NCBI RefSeq assembly: GCF_040289685.1
Contig: NZ_PSLQ01000017.1
Location: 1 to 51,911 of the forward strand
Reading direction: 5' to 3'
DNA: 51,911 nucleotides
Source: Pyrinomonas sp040289685
Lineage (GTDB): Bacteria > Acidobacteriota > Blastocatellia > Pyrinomonadales > Pyrinomonadaceae
Shown here: piece after piece, positions 15,086 to 24,751 of the stretch
How positions within the stretch are numbered: the stretch's first letter is position 1
Layout of the letters: each line of letters begins with the position of its first letter
Made by a program: the position numbers and the translations under genes
The notes under the pieces: model-generated
Told to the model about the DNA's origin: nothing
The model's database searches: none
What the model saw: the letters and a program-made list of their open reading frames with translations, nothing else

Positions 15086-18019
15086 ATGTTCGCTCTGAGA
15101 CGTGAACGAAGCAGGTCGGTTTCGAGATCGCTTCTCGTTTTGACGTTTTGCCTCGCAAGTCAGGGCGCGCTTTACGCGCAATCACAGGCGCTCAACGGGC
15201 AGATCGAGGGCACCGTTAAAGACGTCAACGGTGCCGCTATCGTTGGGGCGAGGATCACTGTGACAAACGCTGAGACGGGCGCGACGCGCACGGTTCAGAC
15301 GGACGAAAAGGGATTCTATCGCGCGCCGCTGCTGCCGCTTGGAGCTTATCGCCTTGAAGTCGAAGCTTCGGGGTTCAAACGGCTCGTCCGCGAAGGGATC
15401 AAGCTTGCAGCCGGTCAAACGGCGACCGCGGATCTTGTGCTTGAGCCAGGCGGCGTCAACGAAACGGTCACCGTCAGCAGCGATGCGCCGGTTGCGGATC
15501 CGGCCAAGATCGACTTAGGGCGCGTCATCAACGAGCGCGAAGTGACCAATCTCCCGTTGGTTTCGCGCAACCCGTATAATTTCGCGTTGCTTCAAGCGAA
15601 CGTTGTCGGGCGGCCCAACGTCGAGTTCGGCGTGCCGCGCATCAGCGCCAACGGCTATGCGCGACGGATCAACTACCAGCTCGATGGCAACTACAACACG
15701 CAATCGGACCGAGCAGGGATCAGACTGATGCCCATCTCTGAGATCTTCATCGGCGAAATTCAGGTCGTGACGAACGGTTTTGCTCCGGAGTTCGGCAATA
15801 CGCCCGGAGTGGTCTTCAACGCGGTGACGCGCGCCGGGACGAACGAATATCGCGGCACGGTCGGCTATCGTTTCCGACGCACGCCGTTTTCATCGCGCCC
15901 TTTCTTCTCCGATCCGGCCAAGCCGAAGCCGGAGACCAAAGTCGATGACTATACGGCGGCATTGGGTGGACCGATTATCCGCAACCGTTGGCATTTCTAC
16001 GCGGGCTTTGAACGCGTCACGCGCGATTTAGCGGGCGAACCGCAGCGCGTCATCACGATCAGCAGGGCCGATCAGGAAGCCTTGATCGCCGCTGGCGTCA
16101 GTCCAAGCGCTTTCCCGAACTCGATTCCGGCTTCGCAGCGGGTCAACTTCTTCATCGTTCGCACGGATGTGCAGTTGACGGACAAGCATCGTCTCGTCGG
16201 ACGCTTCAATCTATTTCGCAATACGTCGCCGAACAACATCGCCGGCGGCACGACGACGCTCGAGCGAAGCATAGATTTCATCGACCGGGCCGATTCGGTC
16301 GGCGTGCAATTGGTTTCGACTTTCTCTCCGGTCGTTTTGAACGAACTTCGCTATCAGTATGCGCGGCGCCGGTCCGAAAACTTGCCGAACGAAAATTCCG
16401 GCAGCCGTCCGTCGATCTTGATCTCAGGCATCGCTGCTTTCGGCGCCCCGGAGAACGCCAACACGATCGCGCCGCTCGAAACGTCGAATCAACTGCTCGA
16501 TAACGTAACGGTCACGCGCGGCCTGCACACGATCAAGTTCGGCGCGGGCTTCAACCGCGTCCGGCAGACGCAACGGGCGGGCGTCTTTGCGCGTTACACC
16601 TTCCCCTCGATCGCCGCCTATGTAGCAGCAAAGAGCGGGGCGAATCCTTTCAGTTACACGCAGTACACCGAGACGCTCGGCGACCCGAGCATCACCGTCC
16701 CAGCCACTTTCTATCAAGCGTTCGTGCAGGACGATTGGAAAGCGACGCCGCGTTTGAAGATCAACTACGGCGTGCGTTACGATCTATACGACGTGCCTGA
16801 TGGCGATCCAAACGCGCCGCTCGATTTCTCACGACGCTTCCGCACAGACAAGAACAACTTCGCGCCGCGGCTCGGCATCAGTTATGCCTTGCGGGAAGGG
16901 ACGCTGCCGACGGTTCTGCGCGCGAGCGCTGGACTTTACTACGAACAGCCTTGGCTCGACATCTACCGGCGCGCGTTGCAAAGCAACGGCAACCCGCGCT
17001 TCATCACTTTCGTCGTTGGTCCGAGCGGCACGGGAGCGCCGCGTTTTCCGAACACGCTCGGTTCGCTTCCTCCCGGCGCAACGTTGCCGCGCCAGAGCAT
17101 CGAAGCCGTCTCGCCTGATTATGAGAACCTCGTCGCTTTCCATACGAACTTGCAGTTGGAACAAGCGTTGTCGCCGAATCTCGCGTTGACCGTCGGTTTC
17201 ATCAACTCGCATGGGACGCATCTGCCCGTCTATCGCAATATCAACCCGATCAATCCGATCGGGTTTTTGGCCGACGGTCGTCCAGTGTTCAGCACCGTAG
17301 TGAGTCCGACGACGCGCCTCTATCCGCAGTTCAACAACGTCTTGATGGTTGAATCGGTCGGCACCTCAAACTACACGGCGGGCACGCTCATTCTCAGCAA
17401 GCGCTTCTCTTCCGGTTATCAATTCAGCGCAAACTACACCTACTCGCACGCAATCGACGACGCTCCAGAGCAGAACCTCGTTGCGGCGACGAGCTACGTG
17501 CTTTCGGATCCGACGAACCGTCGTCGCGATCGCGGGAACTCCTTTGCCGATCAACGTCACACGTTCGTCTTGAGCTTCGTCGCCCGTCCGACCTTCAACG
17601 TCGAGAGCGGGTTCTGGCGAAGCGTGCTCAACGATAATCAATTGGGGATCATCGCGACGGCCAACAGCGGCGAGACCTTCAACATCACAACGGGACGCGA
17701 TTTGAACCAAGATGGCTTCGGCGCGGCTGGCAACGCCGATCGCCCGCTCTTCATCGGGCGCAACACGGGGCGCACGCCGCATCGGTACAACGTTGACCTG
17801 CGCTACGCGCGCTTCATTCGCTTGAGCGAGCGATTCAACATCGAGGTCTTCGGCGAGTTCATCAACGTCTTCAATATCAACAGCATCGTTTCGGTCAACG
17901 GCGTGGTGCCGACCAATCCCGACGGGAGCTTGACCGGGCCGCTGCCTGATTTTACAAAACGAAATCCGGTTGGAACCGATAGCCGACAGTTTCAGCTCGG
18001 CTTTAAGTTCAACTTTTAG
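15086..18019 (+). CDS. TonB-dependent receptor-like outer-membrane protein with N-terminal carboxypeptidase-regulatory domain
   Basis: A 977-residue outer-membrane protein. A signal peptide (LLVLTFCLASQGALYAQS) is followed by a CarboxypepD_reg beta-sandwich at about residues 36-125 (GQIEGTVKDVNGAAIVGARI). A plug-like region comes next (VINEREVTNLPLVSRNPYNF), then a long beta-barrel ending in FQLGFKFNF, with the C-terminal Phe expected for outer-membrane insertion. The family is greatly expanded in Acidobacteriota, where substrates are usually unknown. No obvious TonB box was identified. It follows the ROK gene by three bases and precedes a symporter, so import of a sugar-type ligand is a reasonable inference. 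Confidence 0.9.
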   Translation: MFALRRERSRSVSRSLLVLTFCLASQGALYAQSQALNGQIEGTVKDVNGAAIVGARITVTNAETGATRTVQTDEKGFYRAPLLPLGAYRLEVEASGFKRLVREGIKLAAGQTATADLVLEPGGVNETVTVSSDAPVADPAKIDLGRVINEREVTNLPLVSRNPYNFALLQANVVGRPNVEFGVPRISANGYARRINYQLDGNYNTQSDRAGIRLMPISEIFIGEIQVVTNGFAPEFGNTPGVVFNAVTRAGTNEYRGTVGYRFRRTPFSSRPFFSDPAKPKPETKVDDYTAALGGPIIRNRWHFYAGFERVTRDLAGEPQRVITISRADQEALIAAGVSPSAFPNSIPASQRVNFFIVRTDVQLTDKHRLVGRFNLFRNTSPNNIAGGTTTLERSIDFIDRADSVGVQLVSTFSPVVLNELRYQYARRRSENLPNENSGSRPSILISGIAAFGAPENANTIAPLETSNQLLDNVTVTRGLHTIKFGAGFNRVRQTQRAGVFARYTFPSIAAYVAAKSGANPFSYTQYTETLGDPSITVPATFYQAFVQDDWKATPRLKINYGVRYDLYDVPDGDPNAPLDFSRRFRTDKNNFAPRLGISYALREGTLPTVLRASAGLYYEQPWLDIYRRALQSNGNPRFITFVVGPSGTGAPRFPNTLGSLPPGATLPRQSIEAVSPDYENLVAFHTNLQLEQALSPNLALTVGFINSHGTHLPVYRNINPINPIGFLADGRPVFSTVVSPTTRLYPQFNNVLMVESVGTSNYTAGTLILSKRFSSGYQFSANYTYSHAIDDAPEQNLVAATSYVLSDPTNRRRDRGNSFADQRHTFVLSFVARPTFNVESGFWRSVLNDNQLGIIATANSGETFNITTGRDLNQDGFGAAGNADRPLFIGRNTGRTPHRYNVDLRYARFIRLSERFNIEVFGEFINVFNINSIVSVNGVVPTNPDGSLTGPLPDFTKRNPVGTDSRQFQLGFKFNF

Positions 18020-18059
18020 CCTCTCCCACGTGTCCATCGGATCTTCGCTGGGGAGAGGC
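18019..18059 (+). promoter_or_regulatory. Intergenic hairpin after the receptor gene
   Basis: GCCTCTCCC (18019-18027) pairs perfectly with GGGAGAGGC (18051-18059), with a 23-base loop. No U-run follows, so it may be an mRNA-stabilising or attenuating structure that sets receptor versus symporter expression rather than a terminator. Confidence 0.5.
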
Positions 18060-18105
18060 GTGCCCTCACTTGGGGCGCACTTTTGTCGAAGGAGATGCGA
18101 AACAG

Positions 18106-18234
18106 ATGACCGATTCGCCGCTTGAAAACGAACAGGAGGAAGCTCGTTGGCCTCGCGTGTACTTGGCGGTCGTCATTTACACCGTCGCGTTGATCGGCGC
18201 TCTCTGGCTCTTTTCGGCGGTTTTTTCGCGTTGA
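18106..18234 (+). CDS. Small single-pass membrane protein upstream of the symporter
   Basis: The 42-residue ORF MTDSPLENEQEEARWPRVYL ends with one membrane helix (AVVIYTVALIGALWLFSAVF) and a terminal Ser-Arg. AAGGAG lies 11 bases before ATG 18106, a credible ribosome site. It lies 75 bases upstream of the sodium:solute symporter gene. Other SSS transporters have small membrane partners encoded just upstream (YhdT with PanF, YjcH with ActP), so it may be an accessory subunit. The sequence is not one of those families as far as I can tell. Confidence 0.65.
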   Translation: MTDSPLENEQEEARWPRVYLAVVIYTVALIGALWLFSAVFSR

Positions 18235-18309
18235 GCGCGCCCTCGTTCCAACGCCGAACGCACGCGGCGCTCGATTCCAGATGCGGCACGCAAAAAGGAA
18301 TGCTCGCAC

Positions 18310-20007
18310 ATGAGTTGGGTTGACTGGGCGGTGGTCGCCGCTTATCTCGTCTACATCGTCTGGGATGGCGTGCGGCTCTCGAAGCACAGCGGCAAGGTCG
18401 AGGGTTACTTCCTCGCCGACCGCAGCCTTCCTTGGTGGGCGGTCGGCCTCTCGGTGATGGCGACGCAGCTATCGGCGATCACGCTCGTGGGCACGACCGG
18501 GCAGGCGTTTGCCGACGGCATGCGCTTCATCCAGTTCTACTACGGACTGCCGTTTGCGATGGTGATCCTCTGCATGACGGCGGTGCCCTTCTTCTATCGC
18601 GCCAAGGTCTTTACGGCTTACGAGTATTTGGAGCGTCGTTTCGATGCGCGCACGCGCACGCTCACGAGCTTCTTCTTTCTGCTCTCGCGGGGCTTGGGCG
18701 TCGGCGTGATCATCGCGGCGCCATCCGTCATCCTTTCGATCGTTCTTGGCTGGAGCGAAGCGGCGACCGTCTTCGCGATGGGGCTAACGACGACCATCTA
18801 CACGATGGCTGGCGGCGTGCAGGCCGTGACGTGGACCGACGTCAAACAGATGGTCATCATCTTCATCGGCCTAGGCGTCTGCCTCTTCGTCATCCTTTCG
18901 AAACTTCCTGAGGGCGTCGCCTTCACGGATGCGCTCCATTTGGCGGGCGCGGCAGGCCGTTTGACGACCGTGGATGCGCGTTTCGATCTACGGGAGAGTT
19001 ACACGCTTTGGTCCGGTTTGATCGGCGGCCTCTTCCTGATGCTCTCATATTTCGGCTGCGACCAGAGCCAAGTGCAGCGGTATCTGACGGCGCGTTCGGT
19101 CAATGAGGGGCGGACGTCGCTGCTGATGAGCGCTTTCATCAAGATCCCGATGCAATTTTTCATTCTGCTTATCGGCGTTTTGGTCTTCGTCTTCTATCTA
19201 TTCGAACGTCCGCCGCTCATCTTCAACCGCGTCGAAGCCGAGCGTATTGAGCGACGAGAGTCGCTCGATGCGCGGCGGTTGAGCGTTGAGTTCGAAACGG
19301 CGCACGCGGCGCGCGAACGGGCCGCCATCGAGTACGTGCGCGCCATGCGCGATGCGTCGGGCGGCACAGTGGACCAAGCCCGGCGAGATTATCTGGAGGC
19401 TGAGCGGGCATTTGAAGAGGCGCGCAGAAAAGGATTGGAGACGGTCCGCAGCGAAAACAGCAACCGCAATTTTACCGATGTCAACTACGTCTTTCCGACC
19501 TTCGTCGTTCAGCACATGCCGATCGGCGTCGTCGGATTGATCATCGCGGCGATCTTCGCCGCGGCGATGTCGAGCATCTCGGCGGAACTGAACGCGCTTG
19601 CGACAGCATCGGTGATCGACATCTACCGTCGGCACTTCAAGCCGGAAGCGCCCGATCGCCATTACGTTCTGGCGGGGCGCGTCGCCACCGCCTTTTGGGG
19701 CGTGTTCGCGTGCATCGTCGCGCTCTATTCGACTTCGCTCGGTTCGTTGATCGAAGTCGTCAATCGCTTCGGCTCTTTCTTCTACGGTTCGTTGCTCGGC
19801 GTCTTCGTCCTGGCTTTCGCCGTACCGCGCGCGACCGCGCGCGGCGCTTTCTGGGGGTTGCTCTTCGGCATCGCGTCCGTTTGGATCGCAAGCCGGTACA
19901 CGGAGATCGCTTTCTTGTGGTTCAACGTCATCGGGTGCGTCGTGGTGGTCGTCGTCGGAACGCTTTTGAGTTTGACTGATCGAGGGGCGAAAGGGTTAGC
20001 CTCGTGA
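18310..20007 (+). CDS. Sodium:solute symporter (SSS family)
   Basis: The 565-residue protein has the SSS fold with about 13 membrane helices, starting WVDWAVVAAYLVYIVWDGVR. Family motifs include FLADRSLPWWAVGLSVMATQ, the sugar-symporter-like segment YTMAGGVQAVTWTDVKQM, and IIAAIFAAAMSSISAELNAL, which contains the Na2-site region. A charged, probably helical insertion of about 90 residues (around residues 300-390, RVEAERIERRESLDARRLSV and on) interrupts the membrane core between helices. It probably imports a sugar or related solute with sodium and works with the receptor upstream and the deacetylase downstream. The substrate cannot be read from the sequence. Confidence 0.9.
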   Translation: MSWVDWAVVAAYLVYIVWDGVRLSKHSGKVEGYFLADRSLPWWAVGLSVMATQLSAITLVGTTGQAFADGMRFIQFYYGLPFAMVILCMTAVPFFYRAKVFTAYEYLERRFDARTRTLTSFFFLLSRGLGVGVIIAAPSVILSIVLGWSEAATVFAMGLTTTIYTMAGGVQAVTWTDVKQMVIIFIGLGVCLFVILSKLPEGVAFTDALHLAGAAGRLTTVDARFDLRESYTLWSGLIGGLFLMLSYFGCDQSQVQRYLTARSVNEGRTSLLMSAFIKIPMQFFILLIGVLVFVFYLFERPPLIFNRVEAERIERRESLDARRLSVEFETAHAARERAAIEYVRAMRDASGGTVDQARRDYLEAERAFEEARRKGLETVRSENSNRNFTDVNYVFPTFVVQHMPIGVVGLIIAAIFAAAMSSISAELNALATASVIDIYRRHFKPEAPDRHYVLAGRVATAFWGVFACIVALYSTSLGSLIEVVNRFGSFFYGSLLGVFVLAFAVPRATARGAFWGLLFGIASVWIASRYTEIAFLWFNVIGCVVVVVVGTLLSLTDRGAKGLAS

Positions 20008-20059
20008 AGGCTTCTGATGTGCTGAGCGATATTTCGCGGGATCGAAACGTGATCGAAAG

Positions 20060-22777
20060 ATGAGATTAAAAAGGCTTCATCGCGCGATCTGTTGGCTTTG
20101 CGCGTTGGCGGTGGCGATCGCTGCGCTCCCCGTCAGTCGAGCGCAAGGGGTGCGTTCGCCATACGAGCGTGGCGCTTTGGCGCTGGGCCAGTTGCTCGTG
20201 CGTTTGCAAACCACGGCGAGCGCGTTGCATACGGGCGCTCATCCGGATGATGAGGATTCGGCGCTCATCGCGCGTCTTGCGCGCGGCGATGGGGCGCGCG
20301 TCGCGTATTTGGCGCTCAACCGCGGCGAGGGCGGGCAGAACATCATCGGTCCAGAGCTGTTTGAGCCTTTAGGCGTGATTCGCACCGAAGAGCTGCTGCA
20401 GGCGCGTCGGCTCGATGGCGGCGAACAGTTCTTCACGCGCGCGTACGACTTCGGCTTCACGAAGACGCGCGCGGAAGCTGCCGCGCGTTGGGGCGAACGC
20501 GAGATCTTGGCCGACATGGTGCGCGTCATAAGGCTCTTTCGCCCGCTCGTCATCATCGCGCGCTTTACGGGCACGCCCGCCGATGGTCACGGTCAACATC
20601 AGCTTGCCGGGTATCTGACGCCAATAGCTTTTCGCGCGGCTGCCGATCCGAAGGAGTTTCCCGAGCAGATCGCGGAAGGATTGCGCCCGTGGCGCGCGCT
20701 CAAAATTTACGTGAGCGAGGGGATCGGTCGCAGCGCCGATCCGAACAACCGTCCGACGCTGCTGCTCGACACCGGTCGTCACGATGACTTGCTCGGTCGT
20801 AGCTACTTCGAGATCGCGATGGAGGGTCGAAGCCAGCACAAGTCGCAGGAGATGGGCGCGCTTGAACTGCTCGGTCCGCAGACTTCCGGCGTCCGCTTGC
20901 TCGAAAGCGCCGTTGGCTCGAGCGGCGAACGGAGCGTATTCGATGGGATAGACGTTTCGATCCGCGGCATCGCGCGGTTGGCTGGCTTGCGCGACGCGCG
21001 CATCATCGAGGGGCTTGGCGCCGTGCAGCTTCTCGCACGCCGCGCTTTGCGCGAGTTCGATGCGATGGAGCCGCGCAAACTCGTCCCCGTCCTCGCCGAA
21101 GGGTTGCAACAGACGCGCAAACTGCGCGCCAGCTTGCGCGCGAGCGTTGAGAGTGAAAACGCGAAGTATGATGCCGACTTCTTGCTCGTGCAGAAAGAGG
21201 CGCAGTTCGCCGAAGCGTTGTGGCGCGCGGCGGCGGTCAAGGTCGACGCGCTGGCCGATGATGAAACGGTGGTGGCCGGAGATTCATTGACCGTCACAGC
21301 GCGCGTCTTTTTGCCGGATGAAAAAGCGGCGGAGGTGAAAGCGATCCGGTTGCGCGCGCCTAGCGGTTGGCGCGTCGAACAGATCGAGTCGGCGGCAGAG
21401 GCCCAAAGCGGCGTGTTCGGATGGCGCGAATCGCCACAAAGACAAGCGCTGTTTCGCGTTGCCGTGCCGGGCGATGCTCCGCCGACAATGCCTTACTGGT
21501 TGCGCGAGCCGCGTCGGGGAGACCTTTTCCACTGGCCCAGCGACGCGCCGAAGAGCATGCCGTTCGACGCGCCCATCTTGCGCGCCGAAGTCGAAGCAGT
21601 GATCAGCGGTGAATCGGTTACGATCTCCGCGCCGGTCCAATACCGTTACGCCGACCCGATCCGCGGCGAGATCAGGCGCGAGATAAACGTCGTGCCGCTC
21701 GTTTCGGTCACGCTCGATCCGGAATTGGTCATCGTTCCGACTTCGGCGCAAGAGACGGAACGGAAAGTCTTCATCCGCTTGCGGAACAACGCTGCGCGCG
21801 AAGTGAAGGGAACGGTGAGGTTGAACGTGCCCGCCGGTTGGCGCGTCGAGCCAGCGGCGGCCCGGTTCGACTTAGAGCGTGAAGGCGAAAGGACTTCGCT
21901 CATCTTCACGGTGCGCGTTCCCGGTGGCACACGCGAAGATGCGTATAAGCTCGGCGCCGAAGCCGAGATCGGCGGGCGAAGGTTCGCGCTCGCGGAGCAT
22001 GAAATCAGCTATCCGCACATTCAGACGCATCGCGTTTACGTTCCGGCGCAAGCGACGTTTCGCGTGCTCGATTTGAAGGTCGCGCCCGTGCGCGTCGGCT
22101 ACATCATGGGAAGCGGCGACCGCGTGCCCGAAGCGATCAGGCAGATGGGGCTTGACGTCACGTTGCTCGATGAAGACGCGCTTTCAGTCGGCGATCTTGC
22201 GCGTTTCGACGTGATCGTCGTCGGCATCAGGGCCTCGCAGGTGCGCCCCGATTTCGTCGCCAACAATCGTCGTCTGCTCGATTACGTGCGGCGAGGCGGG
22301 ACGTTGATCGTGCAATACCAACGCCCGGACTACGTCGAGCGCGGCTTGGCTCCGTTTCCGGCGAAAATGGCCGCGCGCGTCACGGACGAGAACGCGCCGG
22401 TGAGAACGCTCGTGCCGGAGCATCCGGCCTTCAACTTCCCGAACAAGATCACGGAAGCGGATTGGCGCGGTTGGGTGCAGGAGCGCAGCCTCTACAATTT
22501 TACGACTTACGATGCGCGTTACGTGCCTTTGCTCGAATCGCACGATGCGGGCGAGCCGCCGCAGACGGGCGGCGAAGTTTATGCCGAGATCGGGCGCGGC
22601 AAGTACGTCTATACGTCCTACGCGTGGTTCAGGCAATTGCCCGAAGGCGTGCCCGGCGCGTATCGACTCTTCGCCAATCTATTGAGTTTAGCGAAAGCCC
22701 CGACACGCGGCGAAGGGCGAACTTTGCGCCGTTCGTCGCAAAGCGTTCGGAAAACCGAAACGTCAAGAGGACGATGA
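20060..22777 (+). CDS. Secreted PIG-L family deacetylase, multidomain
   Basis: A 905-residue exported protein with signal peptide (AICWLCALAVAIAALPVSRA). The PIG-L/LmbE domain spans about residues 50-290: the zinc motif GAHPDDEDS, LNRGEGGQN, and a late His-rich GTPADGHGQHQLAG. This family removes N-acetyl groups from GlcNAc-type sugars and related conjugates using zinc. A middle region (about 400-640) holds beta-sandwich repeats with the NEW3-like phrase VKGTVRLNVPAGWRVEP. The C-terminal part (about 670-880) resembles a glutamine-amidotransferase-like fold (FDVIVVGIRASQVRPDFVAN). It follows the symporter by 52 bases and overlaps the lyase-family gene by ATGA. Confidence 0.88.
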   Translation: MRLKRLHRAICWLCALAVAIAALPVSRAQGVRSPYERGALALGQLLVRLQTTASALHTGAHPDDEDSALIARLARGDGARVAYLALNRGEGGQNIIGPELFEPLGVIRTEELLQARRLDGGEQFFTRAYDFGFTKTRAEAAARWGEREILADMVRVIRLFRPLVIIARFTGTPADGHGQHQLAGYLTPIAFRAAADPKEFPEQIAEGLRPWRALKIYVSEGIGRSADPNNRPTLLLDTGRHDDLLGRSYFEIAMEGRSQHKSQEMGALELLGPQTSGVRLLESAVGSSGERSVFDGIDVSIRGIARLAGLRDARIIEGLGAVQLLARRALREFDAMEPRKLVPVLAEGLQQTRKLRASLRASVESENAKYDADFLLVQKEAQFAEALWRAAAVKVDALADDETVVAGDSLTVTARVFLPDEKAAEVKAIRLRAPSGWRVEQIESAAEAQSGVFGWRESPQRQALFRVAVPGDAPPTMPYWLREPRRGDLFHWPSDAPKSMPFDAPILRAEVEAVISGESVTISAPVQYRYADPIRGEIRREINVVPLVSVTLDPELVIVPTSAQETERKVFIRLRNNAAREVKGTVRLNVPAGWRVEPAAARFDLEREGERTSLIFTVRVPGGTREDAYKLGAEAEIGGRRFALAEHEISYPHIQTHRVYVPAQATFRVLDLKVAPVRVGYIMGSGDRVPEAIRQMGLDVTLLDEDALSVGDLARFDVIVVGIRASQVRPDFVANNRRLLDYVRRGGTLIVQYQRPDYVERGLAPFPAKMAARVTDENAPVRTLVPEHPAFNFPNKITEADWRGWVQERSLYNFTTYDARYVPLLESHDAGEPPQTGGEVYAEIGRGKYVYTSYAWFRQLPEGVPGAYRLFANLLSLAKAPTRGEGRTLRRSSQSVRKTETSRGR

Positions 22778-24327
22778 TGGAAGAGAAATTCCCGGCACCA
22801 GCATATGCGGAGAACGTGCTGGCAGAGACCTTCGAGGAGGCTAAGCGCCTTTTTCTCGATGCGTTCATCGAGGTTGACGTCGCGCACGCAGTGATGCTCG
22901 CTGAGCAGGGGATCCTTGCGCGCGAAAACGCTTGCCTGATCCTGCGTGCGCTCAACGAGTTGAATCGCGACGAGATATTCGCCGCGCGTTATGATGGAAG
23001 CTGCGAAGACCTCTTCTTCTACCTGCAACGCCGACTCAGCGAGATGTGTGGTGAAGACGTGGCCGGACGTTTGCACACGGCGCGCAGTCGCAACGACATA
23101 GACGTGACGATCTACCGCATGAGGCTCAGGCGCGATCTTCTTGCGCTGATCCGCGCGGCGATGGATCTGCGCCGCGCGCTGCTCGATCAAGCGGCTCTTC
23201 ACCATGAGACGACCATTCCGGCCTACACGCACACGCAACCGGCCCAGCCGACGACGCTCGCGCACTACCTTCTGGCGATGGCGGAGGTGTTGGGTCGCGA
23301 TATCGCGCGGTTGCAGCGCGCTTTCGAGAACGCCAACCATTCGCCGCTCGGCGCTTGCGCCATCACGACTACGGGGTTTGCCATCGACCGCGCGCGCACG
23401 GCTGAATTGCTGGGGTTTGAAGGCGTCGCGGAGAACTCTTACGCGGCGATCAGCGCCGTCGATTACTTGACCGAAGCGATGGGTGCTGTAGCGGTGGCGA
23501 TGGTCGACGTGGGTCGGTTCGCGCAAGATTTCCTCTTAATGGCGACGCGCGAGTTCGGCTTCTTGCGGCTTTCGGATGGTTACGTGCAGATTTCGAGCAT
23601 CATGCCGCAGAAGCGCAATCCGGTCGCGCTCGAACACGTGCGCGCGCTCGCCAGTTGCGCGCTCGCCGAAGCGCAGAGCGTCTTCACAGTGGTCCACAAC
23701 ACGCCGTTCGGCGACATCAACGATGCCGAAGATGATCTGCAACCTTTGGTCTGGCGCGCGCTCCACGACGCGCGGCGCGCGACCGCTCTCTTTGCCGCCG
23801 TTCTTTCGAGCGCGCAATTCAATGTGGACCGGTTACGCGAGCGCGCTTCGGAAGATTTCATCACCGTGACCGAACTTGCCGACGCGCTCGTGCGGCACGA
23901 AGGGTTGGCTTTTCAGACGGCGCACCGTATCGTCGCGGCTTTTGTGCGTCGCACGCAGAGCGTGTTGGAAGCGATTCAAACGCCGGCGGACAGTTTGCAC
24001 ATTGAGCTCGTTGCGCAGGCGGCACATAGGTTGTTGCAAGAGGCGGCGCGCGAGGTGATCGGGCGCACGCTGTCGGTGTCGCCCGAAGTGGTTCGCGCGT
24101 CGCTCGATCCGACGAGCTTTGTCGGCGTGCGAAATGTTACTGGCGGGCCAGCGCCGACGGAGACGCGCCGCGCCTTAATGGCGGAAAGAGCGCGTGAAGC
24201 GGCGGACGAGGAATGGTACGAGCGTCGCAAGGAGCTGTTGGCAACTCGACGACATGATCTCAAGGCGGCAGCCGATGCGCTCTGCGCTGGCCCCAGCGAC
24301 AAATCTCGAAAGCACACGATCGACTGA
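22774..24327 (+). CDS. Argininosuccinate lyase-family protein (aspartase/fumarase superfamily)
   Basis: A 517-residue lyase. Superfamily motifs are clear: TARSRNDIDVTIYRMRLR, the catalytic-His region YTHTQPAQPTTLAHYLL, and the signature SSIMPQKRNPVALEHVR. These place it with argininosuccinate lyases, but the usual N-terminal KLWGGRF block is absent and the C-terminus runs about 50 residues longer than typical ArgH. It may be a paralogue acting on another substrate, so I give no gene symbol. The start is ATG 22774 (or ATG 22777), overlapping the deacetylase stop codon, which implies coupled translation. The open frame upstream is a shadow of the deacetylase gene. No other arginine genes are near. 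Confidence 0.8.
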   Translation: MMEEKFPAPAYAENVLAETFEEAKRLFLDAFIEVDVAHAVMLAEQGILARENACLILRALNELNRDEIFAARYDGSCEDLFFYLQRRLSEMCGEDVAGRLHTARSRNDIDVTIYRMRLRRDLLALIRAAMDLRRALLDQAALHHETTIPAYTHTQPAQPTTLAHYLLAMAEVLGRDIARLQRAFENANHSPLGACAITTTGFAIDRARTAELLGFEGVAENSYAAISAVDYLTEAMGAVAVAMVDVGRFAQDFLLMATREFGFLRLSDGYVQISSIMPQKRNPVALEHVRALASCALAEAQSVFTVVHNTPFGDINDAEDDLQPLVWRALHDARRATALFAAVLSSAQFNVDRLRERASEDFITVTELADALVRHEGLAFQTAHRIVAAFVRRTQSVLEAIQTPADSLHIELVAQAAHRLLQEAAREVIGRTLSVSPEVVRASLDPTSFVGVRNVTGGPAPTETRRALMAERAREAADEEWYERRKELLATRRHDLKAAADALCAGPSDKSRKHTID

Positions 24328-24392
24328 AGCCCGAGCGCGTCCGAAACTCAAAGCAAGTCGTGTTCTCCTCATGAAAACGATGGATGGGCTCG

Positions 24393-24500
24393 TTCGAGCG
24401 CTTCTTTGAAGCTTGGTCTTCGCCGAAGCGGCGCGCTTTCGCCTTTCAAGACAAGTTCTTCGCGTCGCAATGGCGAAGACCAAGCGCGGCTTAGCTCGAA
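24393..24500. repeat. Long imperfect inverted repeat in an intergenic region
   Basis: A perfect 14-bp pair GCTTGGTCTTCGCC (24411-24424) and GGCGAAGACCAAGC (24472-24485) is enclosed by a second pair TTCGAGC (24393-24399) and GCTCGAA (24494-24500). The intervening 47 bases are not coding. It could fold into a long RNA hairpin or be a small mobile element. The gap between genes (24328-24751) holds nothing else I recognise. Confidence 0.5.
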
Positions 24501-24751
24501 TACACGCGCTGCCTTTCGCCGAAAGCGTAGCTCGACACAAGACAGAAACACAGAGGCCGACGGTGCCCCAGCTCGCTCAAAACATTTAAACTCCGCAGGC
24601 GCGCAGCTTGACACCCCTTACGAGCATGGCGGAAAATTAAGCCCAAACTTCAACCGAACGGTCAAATCTTTCTGACGTGCGTCCGTTTGGTTGCAGTTCG
24701 CACGGCTCGCCACGCGGTTGCTGGAAGGCGTCCATGCCGAGGGAGGGTCTG

